Assembly (NCBI GenBank): GCA_024681855.1
Contig: JAILAB010000069.1
Coordinates: 1 to 52,991 of the forward strand
Length of the DNA: 52,991 nucleotides
Direction: 5' to 3'
Source of the DNA: Elusimicrobiales bacterium
GTDB lineage: Bacteria; Elusimicrobiota; Elusimicrobia; Elusimicrobiales; UBA9959
Below the pieces are notes generated by a model. It saw only the letters and a list, made by a program, of their open reading frames with translations, was not told where the DNA came from and did no database searches. The position numbers and the translations under genes were made by a program. Positions 7,865 through 16,748 of this stretch are shown one piece after another. Each line of letters begins with the position of its first letter. Position 1 is the stretch's first letter.

Positions 7865-9576
7865 ACGGCTATATTTATGATCCTCTTTTGCGTTTCAGGG
7901 ATGAATATAAAGAAAAATTTGCGGAACTGACACGCAGAAAATTTCAAGAGCTTACAGAAAAATCCGGAATTGACATTAAAGCAAACCGCAGGCTAGCAAA
8001 TATAATAGAGCAGCTTGAAGCTTCTGCAGGCTCTGCTAAAATGCTTGGAAATATTTTCGGCTTTTTCAAGTGGGCAGGGGGGATAATCTTTCTTTTTGCT
8101 TTCTGCATTTCCTGCATTGGAGCTTCTGAGCCGGAAATTGACGAATACTGGCCTCTTGCAGGATTCTCATTTTTCACATGGCTTATCTGTTTCATCATAA
8201 GCAACAATTTAAGAGAAAAAATTGAAAATCTTAAAGGAAGCATAGATGAAAAGAAAAAACTGGCATGGAAACAGATGAAATGCCTGAACAGTCTTTATTC
8301 ATGGGATATTACTCAGAAACTTATAGAAACAGCTGTTCCTCAAATTTCATTTGACAAATATTTTACTGCCAGACGATTGGCTGAATTAGAACGTCTTTAT
8401 GGATTTGACCGTGCAATGGCTGACGAAAAATCTCTTCTCTTTGCGCATTCAGGCACCTTTGCCGGCAATCCTTTTGTTTTTGGAGAGATATTAGAACAGG
8501 ATTGGGAAACAGAGACTTATACCGGAAGCAAGACAATATATTGGACAGAACATTACCGGGATTCAGAAGGACATTTGCGCTCCGAACAGCATTCGGAAAC
8601 TCTTTATGCTTCAATAGAAGCCGAAAAACCGTCATATGACATAGTGAGATTTCTAGCATACGGGAATGATGCCGCGCCAAATCTTATTTTTACCCGCATG
8701 CCATCTAAAATTTCAGAAATGAAGGATGGATTTTGGAAAACAAGAAAGCTGAAAAAAGAAATAAAAAAACTTGAAAATTTTTCAAGAGTATTGAATGATG
8801 ACAGCCAGTATACCATTATGAGAAACAGGGAATTTGAGGCTTTATTCAAGACTACTGACCGGAACAATGAAGTTGAATACCGTCTTCTTTTCACTGATGT
8901 GGCACAAAAACAGATGCTGGACCTTATAAAAGACAATTCCATAGGTTATGGCGATGATTTTACTTTCCTAAAGCAAAATATGATGAATATGATTTTTCCG
9001 AAGCATCTTTCCGAAGGCTCGCTTAACACAGATCCTAAGATTTTTCATTTTTGGAATTATGATACGGCAAAAGATTTTTTCTTATCCTTCAATGAAGATT
9101 ATTTCAAAAAAATTTACTTTGCCTTAGCCCCTATAATGGCTATTCCTCTTTATCAGATGACTAAGAATCACGAGGAAATATGGAAAGATGTCATCAAGCC
9201 CGGAGAGCAGGCTTCTGACTGGGAATATGAAACACTGGCTAACTATCACGGCGAGGAATATTTTGAACATAAAAACTGCATAACGCATAGCATTCTTAAA
9301 GCAGAAAATATTGAAAGGAATAATGGCATAAGCCATGTGGCTGTTACTGCATACGGTTTCCGTGGAATAAAACACACAGATTATATTTCAAAATTTGGCG
9401 GAGACGGGCATTTCCATAATGTGCCTGTGGAATGGATAGAATATAAGCCTGTAGAACGCACAAGCGAAATGATTGTGAGCGAAAAGGGCAACACAAGCCC
9501 TGCATTTCAGAAAAGATTCCAAGCTTCAAGACATAAAGCTTTCCGCAGAACTTTGTTTTCATTTTTGGACCGATAA
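7861..9576 (+). CDS. LemA-partner membrane protein (DUF3137-like), TTG start
   Basis: This 571-residue protein is coupled to the LemA gene by a TTGA overlap, which makes TTG the start codon; no ATG fits better near the N-terminus. Visible parts are a charged amphipathic N-terminal helix (to about residue 60), two adjacent membrane segments (about 70-120), a soluble beta-rich middle with LLFAHSGTFAGNPFVFGE near residue 195, and a C-terminal soluble region. Proteins with this layout accompany LemA in many bacteria (DUF3137 type). The assignment rests on context and layout, not on a decisive motif. The gene converges on the glycosyltransferase with only 11 bases between stops and no clear terminator hairpin. 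Confidence 0.75.
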   Translation: MNGYIYDPLLRFRDEYKEKFAELTRRKFQELTEKSGIDIKANRRLANIIEQLEASAGSAKMLGNIFGFFKWAGGIIFLFAFCISCIGASEPEIDEYWPLAGFSFFTWLICFIISNNLREKIENLKGSIDEKKKLAWKQMKCLNSLYSWDITQKLIETAVPQISFDKYFTARRLAELERLYGFDRAMADEKSLLFAHSGTFAGNPFVFGEILEQDWETETYTGSKTIYWTEHYRDSEGHLRSEQHSETLYASIEAEKPSYDIVRFLAYGNDAAPNLIFTRMPSKISEMKDGFWKTRKLKKEIKKLENFSRVLNDDSQYTIMRNREFEALFKTTDRNNEVEYRLLFTDVAQKQMLDLIKDNSIGYGDDFTFLKQNMMNMIFPKHLSEGSLNTDPKIFHFWNYDTAKDFFLSFNEDYFKKIYFALAPIMAIPLYQMTKNHEEIWKDVIKPGEQASDWEYETLANYHGEEYFEHKNCITHSILKAENIERNNGISHVAVTAYGFRGIKHTDYISKFGGDGHFHNVPVEWIEYKPVERTSEMIVSEKGNTSPAFQKRFQASRHKAFRRTLFSFLDR

Positions 9577-9587
9577 AAAACAATCAG

Positions 9588-11144
9588 TTATTCTTCTGTC
9601 TCAGGTTTTTGATTCATATAATAAGATAGGCAAAATGTCTCTCCGCGTTTTATAGCCTGCCTAGTTTTATAAAAACATGGATTTTTGCCAATTTTTTTTG
9701 TTCCTGGCAAAATGCTTGTTTCGCCAGCGGATTCAGCAATGCTTATAAGATAAAAGCCTTTTTCTGTTAACTGGCTATTTCCGAGATCTTTTAATATCGG
9801 ATCATTTAACTTAGAAAAACGCAGGGGACCTCCTCCGTTAAAAAGAATCTCTCTTCCGTCAAGTTCCAACACCAGAGATTCTGCCACATCATATTGAGAA
9901 AAGACAGGAATGTCATTATCTAAATTATTTTTAATAAAATTAGCAATTTCAGCAGCCGATGAAAATGGTTCTTTAAGATCTTTAACAGCAAACCATATTC
10001 CAGATGGAATAAGCAAAAAGAAAAAGATTGCAAGCGCAATTCTGGAGTTTCCCAAATATTTTTGCATCTCGGGGCTAATCTTCTGGCAAGATGAGGCATT
10101 TTTTGAATATGCGCGCCAGAAGAAAAAAATCATTGAGATTGTAAAGCAATGTATTCTCATTGGAAAGATTACTGGATATATAAAAAGATAAACAAAAAAC
10201 TGCGTTGCAAGAGTTGCCGCGCAAAGCCTGAAATCATTAACGGAAATTTTTTTTAGCAGGCGCATTAGAATTATTATCGCAGCTAACCCCGCGGCAGCAC
10301 AGAATAAATTGGAGGCATTTACCGCATAAAGAGAATCTGTGCCGTTAGGAAACATGAATGTGTCAGCAATGAAGCCAGGCGTCAGGGGGGAAAACATGCC
10401 TGAAAAGAAGAAAATTTCCGGATGGAATATTAAAGAGTAAAAAGGGGAAAAATTAAAGGAATCATTTAGGAACATGCCGAAAACAGCTTGGGCAGCAGGC
10501 AATATAAACCCAAGCGGCACTAGTAAATATATTATTCTATATGACCTTTCCATCCTTAATTGTCTTACAAATAAAAATTCCATAAGCAAAAGGCATGAAA
10601 ATCCAGACATTATGAAATGAGTTTGTCCTATAAGCAGCAAGATAAGTATATAAAGAATTTCTAGTTTAGCCGTATATTTTTGATTATGATTATCATTATT
10701 CTGAATTAAACAATTACTGACAGAGGCAGCGGAAAATACAAGAAAAGGCAAAAGAGAATAACTGCGGGATATGACTGGAAAAAAATACAGCAACGGGCCG
10801 CTCAAAGCGATTAAGGAGTTTAGAAATAAAGAAAAAGGAGAGAGAAAAAAGAGCAAAAAAACAGCTGCGGCAGGAAACAGCCAGCAGATAATTTTCATAG
10901 AAATTATGCCAGCCCCGGTTTTAGCAAGAGGATATATCAGAAGGTAAAATAAATATGGATGTCCTTTAGCGGATGCTTCTTTCAGAAGCCCGAAAAAGGA
11001 CAGATCTTGCGCCATAAGCCATGGCTGAGCTTCGTCCGCCCATGTTTCATGATTAAGCACAAGACATAGAGTTATAGCAGCATAGATAAGCGATGCCGCA
11101 AATGCCGCCTTGCCTTTTTTTTGGGTATCAACAGAAAAACACAT
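9588..11144 (-). CDS. GT-C family membrane glycosyltransferase
   Basis: The 518-residue polytopic protein resembles family-39-type mannosyl or arabinosyl transferases, which use polyprenyl-phosphate sugars. After the first membrane segment comes the acidic GT-C signature NHETWADEAQPWLMAQDL, with the Asp-Glu pair. About ten further hydrophobic segments follow, then a soluble C-terminal domain (from about residue 400). The start is set at 11144 because the longer open frame upstream runs through a tRNA gene and its terminator, and its peptide RIAQMGERLVRNEEVRGS is a tRNA read as protein. The ATG has no Shine-Dalgarno and sits 8 bases past the tRNA terminator T run. The sugar and acceptor are unknown; cell-envelope glycans are likely. 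Confidence 0.82.
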   Translation of the reverse strand: MCFSVDTQKKGKAAFAASLIYAAITLCLVLNHETWADEAQPWLMAQDLSFFGLLKEASAKGHPYLFYLLIYPLAKTGAGIISMKIICWLFPAAAVFLLFFLSPFSLFLNSLIALSGPLLYFFPVISRSYSLLPFLVFSAASVSNCLIQNNDNHNQKYTAKLEILYILILLLIGQTHFIMSGFSCLLLMEFLFVRQLRMERSYRIIYLLVPLGFILPAAQAVFGMFLNDSFNFSPFYSLIFHPEIFFFSGMFSPLTPGFIADTFMFPNGTDSLYAVNASNLFCAAAGLAAIIILMRLLKKISVNDFRLCAATLATQFFVYLFIYPVIFPMRIHCFTISMIFFFWRAYSKNASSCQKISPEMQKYLGNSRIALAIFFFLLIPSGIWFAVKDLKEPFSSAAEIANFIKNNLDNDIPVFSQYDVAESLVLELDGREILFNGGGPLRFSKLNDPILKDLGNSQLTEKGFYLISIAESAGETSILPGTKKIGKNPCFYKTRQAIKRGETFCLSYYMNQKPETEE

Positions 11145-11152
11145 TATAAAAT

Positions 11153-11175
11153 AAAAAAACCGCATCAGCTGCGGC
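11153..11175 (-). terminator. Terminator of tRNA-Ala
   Basis: On the minus strand, GCCGCA-GCTGA-TGCGG forms a 5-pair GC-rich hairpin (plus-strand stem arms 11160-11164 and 11170-11174). A run of seven T follows directly. It lies 8 bases after the tRNA 3' end and 8 bases before the glycosyltransferase ATG, so it separates the two, or could attenuate read-through into the transferase. Confidence 0.85.
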
Positions 11176-11182
11176 TTATTTA

Positions 11183-11255
11183 TGGACGTAAGGGGGATCG
11201 AACCCCTGACCTCCTCGTTGCGAACGAGGCGCTCTCCCATCTGAGCTATACGCCC
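11183..11255 (-). tRNA. tRNA-Ala, anticodon CGC
   Basis: All 73 bases fold as a cloverleaf: a 7-pair acceptor (GGGCGTA with TACGTCC), a 4-pair D stem, a 5-pair anticodon stem (CCTCG/CGAGG) with loop TTCGCAA, a 5-base variable loop and a 5-pair T stem with TTCGATC. The anticodon is CGC, reading GCG alanine codons. The third acceptor pair is G3-U70, the alanine identity element. The discriminator is A. CCA is not encoded, so it must be added by a nucleotidyltransferase. Confidence 0.97.
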
Positions 11256-11271
11256 TTCGGTCATTAATATT

Positions 11272-11301
11272 ATTATATAACTTGACGATATTAACTGTCA
11301 A
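11272..11301 (-). promoter_or_regulatory. Consensus sigma-70 promoter of tRNA-Ala
   Basis: On the minus strand a perfect TTGACA (11301-11296) is followed after 18 bases by a perfect TATAAT (11277-11272). The tRNA 5' end lies 16 bases beyond the -10 box, leaving room for a short leader cut by RNase P. The -35 region also holds a TTGAC/GTCAA inverted repeat. Confidence 0.9.
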
Positions 11302-11307
11302 ATTGCA

Positions 11308-12315
11308 TTATCTGTTTTTCTCATTTCTAAGATTGGTCTTATATACTTTTTTAGCCCCTAAATGTTCTTTAAAGTTTGTATTGAATGTATGCCTTCCGGT
11401 GCCGTCCGCAGTGGCTACGAAATATAAGGCATCAAAGTTTTCCAGAGGATTAAGCGCAGCTTCAATGGAGCTTTTGCCTGGGCTGCATATAGGTCCTGGG
11501 GGGAGATGTCTTGAATAATAAGTATTGTAAGGAGATGCAGTCTTCAAGTCTTTTATTGTTATGCCTTTCTTCCACCATCCTTCTCTTTTTTCTCCGTTTT
11601 CATACCAGGTCTGGTATCCTAAGGCATATTGAGTAGTAGGATCGGCTTCCAGCTTCATTCTTTTTTTGCATCTGTTAAGATAAACAGCCGCAATCATCGG
11701 GCGTTCAGAATCAACTACAGCTTCCCTTTCAACTATGGAAGCAATAATCATTACTTTTTTCTCATCCATGCCTTCTTTAAAACCTTGAGCAAATAGGGGA
11801 CGGATCTGCTTTTCAAATTCATTGGCAAATACCTTTAATGCTTCAGAAGCAGATATATTCTTCTTAAACTGATAGGTTGATGGAAAAAGATACCCTTCTT
11901 TATCCTGCGCCTTAGCAAGATCTATAAATTCTTGCGCGCTGGAAATAACGCCATTTGATTGAAGTCTTTCCGCAATTTGTTCCATGCGCCACCCTTCCGG
12001 TATGGTTATATCCGCTGTTTCTGCCATTGGGATAGTAGTTATAAGCTTATGCAATGCCTCTTCGGAGGACATATGAGTGCGCATCATATAGCTGCCCGGC
12101 ATTATTCTTTTGCCTGTTCCAGTTATTTTCACAGCAATTCTAAACCATGTTGTGCTGCTTATTATTTTCTTTTCTTTAAGGGCTTCCGCAGCCTGCCTTG
12201 CTGTTGCGCCTTTAGGTATTATCACCTTAGTCATTTTGCCAGGACAGAAAAAATGCGCGGCAAAAAAAACTATGGCAAAAGAAATTATGCTTAATAAAAT
12301 GCTGCCTTTTTTCAT
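11308..12315 (-). CDS. mltG: Endolytic murein transglycosylase MltG
   Basis: MltG cleaves nascent peptidoglycan strands at the inner membrane and helps set glycan length. The 335-residue protein has one N-terminal membrane anchor (residues 5-25), a LysM-like segment (about 30-95) and the YceG catalytic domain. The catalytic glutamate is Glu196 in ASIVEREAV. The LEADPTTQYALG, ASPYNTY, LPPGPICSPG and FVATADGTGRHTF motifs are all present. Its ATG overlaps the stop of the fecR-like gene (ATGA), so the two are translationally coupled. It is the last protein gene of the ppdK-to-mltG run. Confidence 0.95.
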   Translation of the reverse strand: MKKGSILLSIISFAIVFFAAHFFCPGKMTKVIIPKGATARQAAEALKEKKIISSTTWFRIAVKITGTGKRIMPGSYMMRTHMSSEEALHKLITTIPMAETADITIPEGWRMEQIAERLQSNGVISSAQEFIDLAKAQDKEGYLFPSTYQFKKNISASEALKVFANEFEKQIRPLFAQGFKEGMDEKKVMIIASIVEREAVVDSERPMIAAVYLNRCKKRMKLEADPTTQYALGYQTWYENGEKREGWWKKGITIKDLKTASPYNTYYSRHLPPGPICSPGKSSIEAALNPLENFDALYFVATADGTGRHTFNTNFKEHLGAKKVYKTNLRNEKNR

Positions 12316-13331
12316 TTTTTTATTACACTGAAATCAGAATTTGTCATAACATCATTAAAATCAGCTCTTGAATCAGGATCATTGGATTCATTTACTGTGT
12401 TACGCTGTATCACTACTGAGGTAATCATCAGCTCGCCTCCATCAATGATCTCCTTCCTTATTTCTTCTCTTTCTCCCTCAACATATTTGTCCCATTCTTT
12501 TTTCAATTTAGCCGCAAGAGGGCGTATTTTCTTCTGTTCTTCCTGCAACTCTTTAAGCTGATCTATTTTTACAGCCTTAACATCTATGTCTTTCATCTTA
12601 TAATCAGGATCATCCTTAGGCTTTCCATTCTCGTCAAAATCAGGCAAAGCGGCTGAGTAGACAATTTCCTGATTGTTTTTAAGCTCATACAAACCTAATG
12701 AAAGGCCATGCTCATTTAAAGTTGAGACAGACATTGAGCCAGAATCAAAAACTGCAATTCCAGTTGTTTTTGTCTTAGGCACATAAGCAGCGGCGAAGTC
12801 AGCAGCTGTTATAAGAGAATTGGTATATCTGGTTTTAAGCTTTAAAGTATGTGTCTTATCAAGAAAGCGCTTAACTTTACCGACAAGAGAACCATATCTA
12901 AGTGAAAAATAAGTATCGGTTTTTTCAAGGGATATTATCTGAAACTCCGTCTTTTGAAAAAGATGAAGGAAAACCTTGTCATAAAGTCTTATTTCGGCTT
13001 CAGAATTTGGATAAAGGCGCACAACATCTCCTTTTGCAAGAGGAAGGACTGTTCCTTTTTTCAGTTTCTTTACCTGGTCAGATTTTGCCTGTTTAAGCAG
13101 CATGCTTCCTTTTGTGATGGTAAGCCTTGCATCCCATTCCACGCCGCGCGAATGTATGTATTTTGTTTCCGAAAGCGCAGCTTTAAGCAGCTTGTCGTCT
13201 GCAACGGTTATTTTATCCTTAAAAGGCTCATCAGGGGTAGGAAGCACTATATCCTTAGCCTGCAAAGCAGCAGAAAGCATAATAAGCTGTACAATAGCAA
13301 AAGCAGAGAAAAACTTTTTAATATTTTTCAT
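12312..13331 (-). CDS. FecR-domain periplasmic protein
   Basis: This 339-residue protein has a Sec signal peptide (to about residue 25). A FecR-like beta domain follows at about 75-200: LPLAKGDVVRLYPNSEAEIRLYD, then a FSLRYGSLVGKVKRF stretch where family members read YGS/G-x-V. Residues 240-310 form a charged helical region, likely coiled coil (QLKELQEEQKKIRPLAAKLK). FecR domains often act in envelope signalling or as structural modules. There is no sigma factor or TonB receptor nearby, so a classical FecIR role is unlikely. It is coupled to mltG by a 4-base overlap. No strong ribosome-binding site is visible. Confidence 0.8.
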   Translation of the reverse strand: MKNIKKFFSAFAIVQLIMLSAALQAKDIVLPTPDEPFKDKITVADDKLLKAALSETKYIHSRGVEWDARLTITKGSMLLKQAKSDQVKKLKKGTVLPLAKGDVVRLYPNSEAEIRLYDKVFLHLFQKTEFQIISLEKTDTYFSLRYGSLVGKVKRFLDKTHTLKLKTRYTNSLITAADFAAAYVPKTKTTGIAVFDSGSMSVSTLNEHGLSLGLYELKNNQEIVYSAALPDFDENGKPKDDPDYKMKDIDVKAVKIDQLKELQEEQKKIRPLAAKLKKEWDKYVEGEREEIRKEIIDGGELMITSVVIQRNTVNESNDPDSRADFNDVMTNSDFSVIKK

Positions 13332-13373
13332 AAATAAATTATATTAAATTAGGATAAGAAGGAAAGAATCAGT

Positions 13374-15461
13374 TCATGGAAAATGATATGGATCAGGGAC
13401 TATGAAAAACTTTACTCCATCTGGCAGAGGCAAAGAGTTTGCAATCTCAAGAGAATCAGATGCCGCTTTGTCTGTAAAAGATTTTAATATCCAGTATTCG
13501 CTGAAAAATTTTCTGTTTTCCTGGCCCTTTGGAATCACCGGGCCCTGCAGCTCTGCTTTTTTTTCATCGCATACTGCTCTCATTGCCGCATTAAGCCTTT
13601 TCCCGCAAGTTTTTACCGCAGCTTCATTCACTGAAGCAAAACGCACAAGCAAAAGCTGCGAATACGGAGGATATTTGAAAAACTGCCTAGCTTTCAGTTC
13701 CTCATCACAGAAATCATAATAAGAACCATGCGCAAGAGAGGTAAAAATATAACTGTCCGGCTCTCTAGTCTGCAATAATATTTCGCCATTTGGCGAAAGA
13801 AGCTCTTTAGCATATAAAACCATGCGCATAAATTTTTCCGAAGCTCTGAAATCTGGGCTGGAAAAATCAGCTCCTGCGTCCAGAAAGAGAATACAGTCAA
13901 GGCTTTGCGGAATCAAACTTCTCAAAGCTAATCTTGTGGCAATAAGAATGTCTGATTTTCCTAATAAAAAAGAATGCAGTGTCTCCTCAATTTTTTTTGA
14001 TGAAGCCTTAAGGATGTCTCCGTCATATCTGACTATTTTCTTTTCGGGAACAAGTTTTTTTAAATATGTTTCAGCTTTTTGAGTTCCAATGCCAAATTCA
14101 CGGAAGACATTACCGCCGCAGCAATGGCATTTGTCCGGCATGGGCAGCTTTCTGCCGCAATGCCTGCAAAGAAGAATTTTTTCTCCTGAAGGATTTTTTA
14201 TTAAAGCTAAGCCCGGCCCGCATTTAGGGCAGCGCAGCATTTTCCCGCAGCTTGCGCAGAAAATTCGCGAAACATACCCTTTTCTGGATGCGATTACAGC
14301 TATTTTCTTCCCGGCTAAAGCGATGCTGCGTATCTTGCCGCTTATGCTTGATGACAGCAGAGCCCCTTGAAAAGATTCTGTTCCCATATCTACAATTTTT
14401 ATTTTAGAATTTGTATTTTCTGTTTCCTTTTTTTTCTCCAAAGCAGGGGAAATTCTGTTTTCATTATCTGAAGCATCGGAAGCAATATTTATGAAATGGC
14501 ATTTTCCAGACTTGGCAAGCCCATAAGACTCAACCGAAGGAAATTGAGAAACCATAGCATTTATTCCGCCTAAGGCATCAATCCTGCGCATGAGCACTTC
14601 TGAGGCATCATATAAGGGTTCCCTTTCCTCATTTCTGTATGCCGCTTCATGGAAAGAGTCTATAATGGCTATGCGCAGCCTGGCAAACGGAAGAAAGACC
14701 GCAGTCCTAGTTCCTATCAAAAGACGGATTTGCCCCGAAATAATTTTTTTGATAATTTCATTTTTCTTTTTTTGCGTAAGCATAGAATGCCACACGCCTA
14801 AAGCACTTCCAAAGAAAGGCAAAAGTTCCTTATATGCCCTGTTTGCGCATTCCGCATCAGGCACAAGAAAAAGAATTTGAATATTTTTAGCCTTTTTCGC
14901 AACAAGGCCCGCAAGGACAATTGTTTTTTCTGATGGCAGCGCTAAAAGAAAATTCTTTTTCTTTTTTGAAGAAATATCATTTATAGAATCAAAGAAAGGG
15001 GAGAGAGCATACAACTCTGTTTCTAAAAAAGCTTTTTCTTTTTCAGGGAAAAAACAGTCATCAGGCAAAGAGAGAATTGTGTCAGGCTGCGGAAGATTAT
15101 GTTCAGAAAAACGCAATAAGGAATTATTTTCCTGGCATTCCGGAATATTCAAAAAAAATTCGCCAGCGCACATTCCCAGAGAAGATCCCCATTTCTTCTC
15201 CATAAATTTTGCTATTTCTAACACAGATTCTTCAAAAAGAGGCTCAGAATCTATAAGTTTTTTAATTGATTTAAGTCTTTTAATTCCTGAAAGATCTGCA
15301 TCTTTTTCAGCAAGAACACTAAGAATTATGCCAACAGAATTTTTTGTTCCCAACGATACGGAAACTCTAAGGCCAGGCGCAGCCACAAGCTCCATATCTT
15401 CCGGCAATGCATAGTGAAAGCTCCTTTTTAAAGGGATAGGAAAAATTACCTCTGCCAGCAT
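13374..15461 (-). CDS. priA: PriA-like primosomal protein with degenerate helicase motifs
   Basis: PriA restarts stalled replication forks by binding branched DNA and loading the replicative helicase. The 695-residue protein keeps the overall layout: an N-terminal 3'-DNA-binding domain (FPIPLKRSFHYALP, GLRVSV), the zinc-binding region starting at Cys402 (CASCGKMLRCPKCG, then CRHCG and CHCCGG), GIGTQKAE, SPDFRASE, and the C-terminal YPPYSQL domain. The ATPase motifs are damaged: the P-loop around residue 173 reads LALPSEKT instead of GxTGSGKT, the DEEH box is DSFH (268-271), and the motif VI segment near 545-556 lacks the QVAGRAGR arginines. The frame is intact, so this looks like an evolved pseudohelicase, not a broken gene. 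No clear Shine-Dalgarno precedes the ATG. Confidence 0.9.
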   Translation of the reverse strand: MLAEVIFPIPLKRSFHYALPEDMELVAAPGLRVSVSLGTKNSVGIILSVLAEKDADLSGIKRLKSIKKLIDSEPLFEESVLEIAKFMEKKWGSSLGMCAGEFFLNIPECQENNSLLRFSEHNLPQPDTILSLPDDCFFPEKEKAFLETELYALSPFFDSINDISSKKKKNFLLALPSEKTIVLAGLVAKKAKNIQILFLVPDAECANRAYKELLPFFGSALGVWHSMLTQKKKNEIIKKIISGQIRLLIGTRTAVFLPFARLRIAIIDSFHEAAYRNEEREPLYDASEVLMRRIDALGGINAMVSQFPSVESYGLAKSGKCHFINIASDASDNENRISPALEKKKETENTNSKIKIVDMGTESFQGALLSSSISGKIRSIALAGKKIAVIASRKGYVSRIFCASCGKMLRCPKCGPGLALIKNPSGEKILLCRHCGRKLPMPDKCHCCGGNVFREFGIGTQKAETYLKKLVPEKKIVRYDGDILKASSKKIEETLHSFLLGKSDILIATRLALRSLIPQSLDCILFLDAGADFSSPDFRASEKFMRMVLYAKELLSPNGEILLQTREPDSYIFTSLAHGSYYDFCDEELKARQFFKYPPYSQLLLVRFASVNEAAVKTCGKRLNAAMRAVCDEKKAELQGPVIPKGQENRKFFSEYWILKSFTDKAASDSLEIANSLPLPDGVKFFIVPDPYHFP

Positions 15462-15474
15462 CTGGAAGGAAAAA

Positions 15475-16320
15475 CTATTGGCTTGCAGAATCTAGCAAGT
15501 CTTTTACGAGAAGAATGTCATGCCAAGTGTCACGCTTCAGATTTTGATTTCGCAGCAAGGCAGCCGGATGATATGTTGGAATAACCTTAATTGTATGCCG
15601 AAGGCCTGGAATGTCTGATTCATAATCATAAACATGCCCCCTTAAAAAGGAAATTCCTTTATTTGTCTTAAGAAGAAATTTTGCCGCTACGGATCCCAAT
15701 GGCACAATACAGACAGGCTGTATTATTCTTATCTGCTCTTCAAGATAATGCCTGCACTTTTCAATTTCATCAGGAGCAGGAGGCCTGTCATTTGAATGCG
15801 CTTCCGGGGTTTCAGGATTTTTCATCGGATGGCACTTGACGATATTTGCGATATACACATCCGAGCGGCGCAAGGACAAGACTTTTTCCATTATTTTGTC
15901 TAATAGCTGGCCCGAACGGCCTACAAAAGGCTCGCCCTGATGATCTTCCTGAAAACCAGGGCCTTCGCCCACAAACATTAGTTTTGCCTTAGAGCTGCCT
16001 ATGCCAAAAACAGGATTCAGACGGCTTATTCCAAGCGGACAGTCCCTGCACGCAATCACTTGTTCTCTTAGACTCTCAAGAGATATTTTTTTTTGAGGTT
16101 CAAATTTTTTTTCTGCTGCTGCCTGAAAGAACAGATGTTCCGCTGCCGCCATTGCTTCGTTTTTTTCTGTTTCCGCCATAAGATCTTCCACCGAATCTAT
16201 ATTTGCAGGAGCATTATCTGAGGGCACAGCGCTAGTATAAATCAGATTTTCGTCCTGATCTTTCAGCCATGCCCTCAAGTCGCGGGACAGTTTTTTTAAT
16301 TCGTCTTTCAGATGGCTCAC
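15475..16320 (-). CDS. Family 4 uracil-DNA glycosylase, Fe-S cluster type
   Basis: The enzyme removes uracil from DNA. The 281-residue protein has a variable helical N-terminus (to about 80), then the family-4 domain. It carries cysteines for a 4Fe-4S cluster at 91, 94, 163 and 189, the active-site motif GEGPGFQED (118-126), PFVGRSGQLLD, and the DNA-binding HPAALLRN motif near residue 250. The start is GTG at 16320, overlapping the stop of the upstream gene (GTGA). The adjacent rpoZ-like gene and priA place it in a genome-maintenance cluster. Confidence 0.93.
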   Translation of the reverse strand: MSHLKDELKKLSRDLRAWLKDQDENLIYTSAVPSDNAPANIDSVEDLMAETEKNEAMAAAEHLFFQAAAEKKFEPQKKISLESLREQVIACRDCPLGISRLNPVFGIGSSKAKLMFVGEGPGFQEDHQGEPFVGRSGQLLDKIMEKVLSLRRSDVYIANIVKCHPMKNPETPEAHSNDRPPAPDEIEKCRHYLEEQIRIIQPVCIVPLGSVAAKFLLKTNKGISFLRGHVYDYESDIPGLRHTIKVIPTYHPAALLRNQNLKRDTWHDILLVKDLLDSASQ

Positions 16321-16661
16321 TTTTCATCTTCAGAGGAGAATTTCTTGATATCCTCTTCGGAAACAGGAGATTCCTGCTGACGGGCTTTCTCAAAACGTCT
16401 CTGAGCCATTCTTCTGTCTAAAACAGCATCTGATTCTACAGCCTTTGCTATTTCTTCATCGCTTACCTTGTTTTCGGCAATAGCTATCATTGCTTTTTCT
16501 ATAAGCTCTGACAGTGCATGGCCACGGTATTCTTCCAAATGGCGGAGATGCCTGGCCCACTGCATGGCATGAACCAAATCATTGTATTTATGCGGGCCAT
16601 AGTCAGAAATCAGCCTATCCAAAAGTTCTCCGTCTGTTTCAGCTTTATTTATATATTCCAT
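16317..16661 (-). CDS. rpoZ: RNA polymerase omega subunit-like protein
   Basis: The first 75 of 114 residues match the omega fold: KYNDLVHAMQWARHLRH corresponds to the family segment (R/K)-F/Y-x-LV-x-x-A-x-x-RAR-x-L, and LSELIEKAMIAIAENKVSDEEI to the LREIAEG-K/I helix. Omega stabilises the beta' subunit of RNA polymerase. A charged C-terminal tail (residues 76-114) is extra. The position right after gmk is the classic place for rpoZ. A GAGG site precedes the ATG. The match is to short conserved positions, so the call is probable, not certain. Confidence 0.7.
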   Translation of the reverse strand: MEYINKAETDGELLDRLISDYGPHKYNDLVHAMQWARHLRHLEEYRGHALSELIEKAMIAIAENKVSDEEIAKAVESDAVLDRRMAQRRFEKARQQESPVSEEDIKKFSSEDEK

Positions 16662-16727
16662 AATTTACCTCATTGCCTTAAATCATTTTAAATTAAATTT
16701 ATCAGTTTTCTCATGCTGTTAACAAAC

Positions 16728-16733
16728 ATTATA
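16728..16733 (-). promoter_or_regulatory. Possible -10 box upstream of the rpoZ-like gene
   Basis: A perfect TATAAT on the minus strand lies in the 87-base AT-rich gap between gmk and the rpoZ-like gene, about 67 bases before the start. No good -35 hexamer is visible at the right distance. It may be a weak internal promoter. Confidence 0.3.
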
Positions 16734-16748
16734 TTTAATAATTTAAAA

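Noticed and set aside
11145-11264. N-terminal extension of the glycosyltransferase reading RIAQMGERLVRNEEVRGS
   Set aside because: This peptide is the well-known false translation of a tRNA gene, and the segment also spans the tRNA terminator. The true start is placed at 11144.
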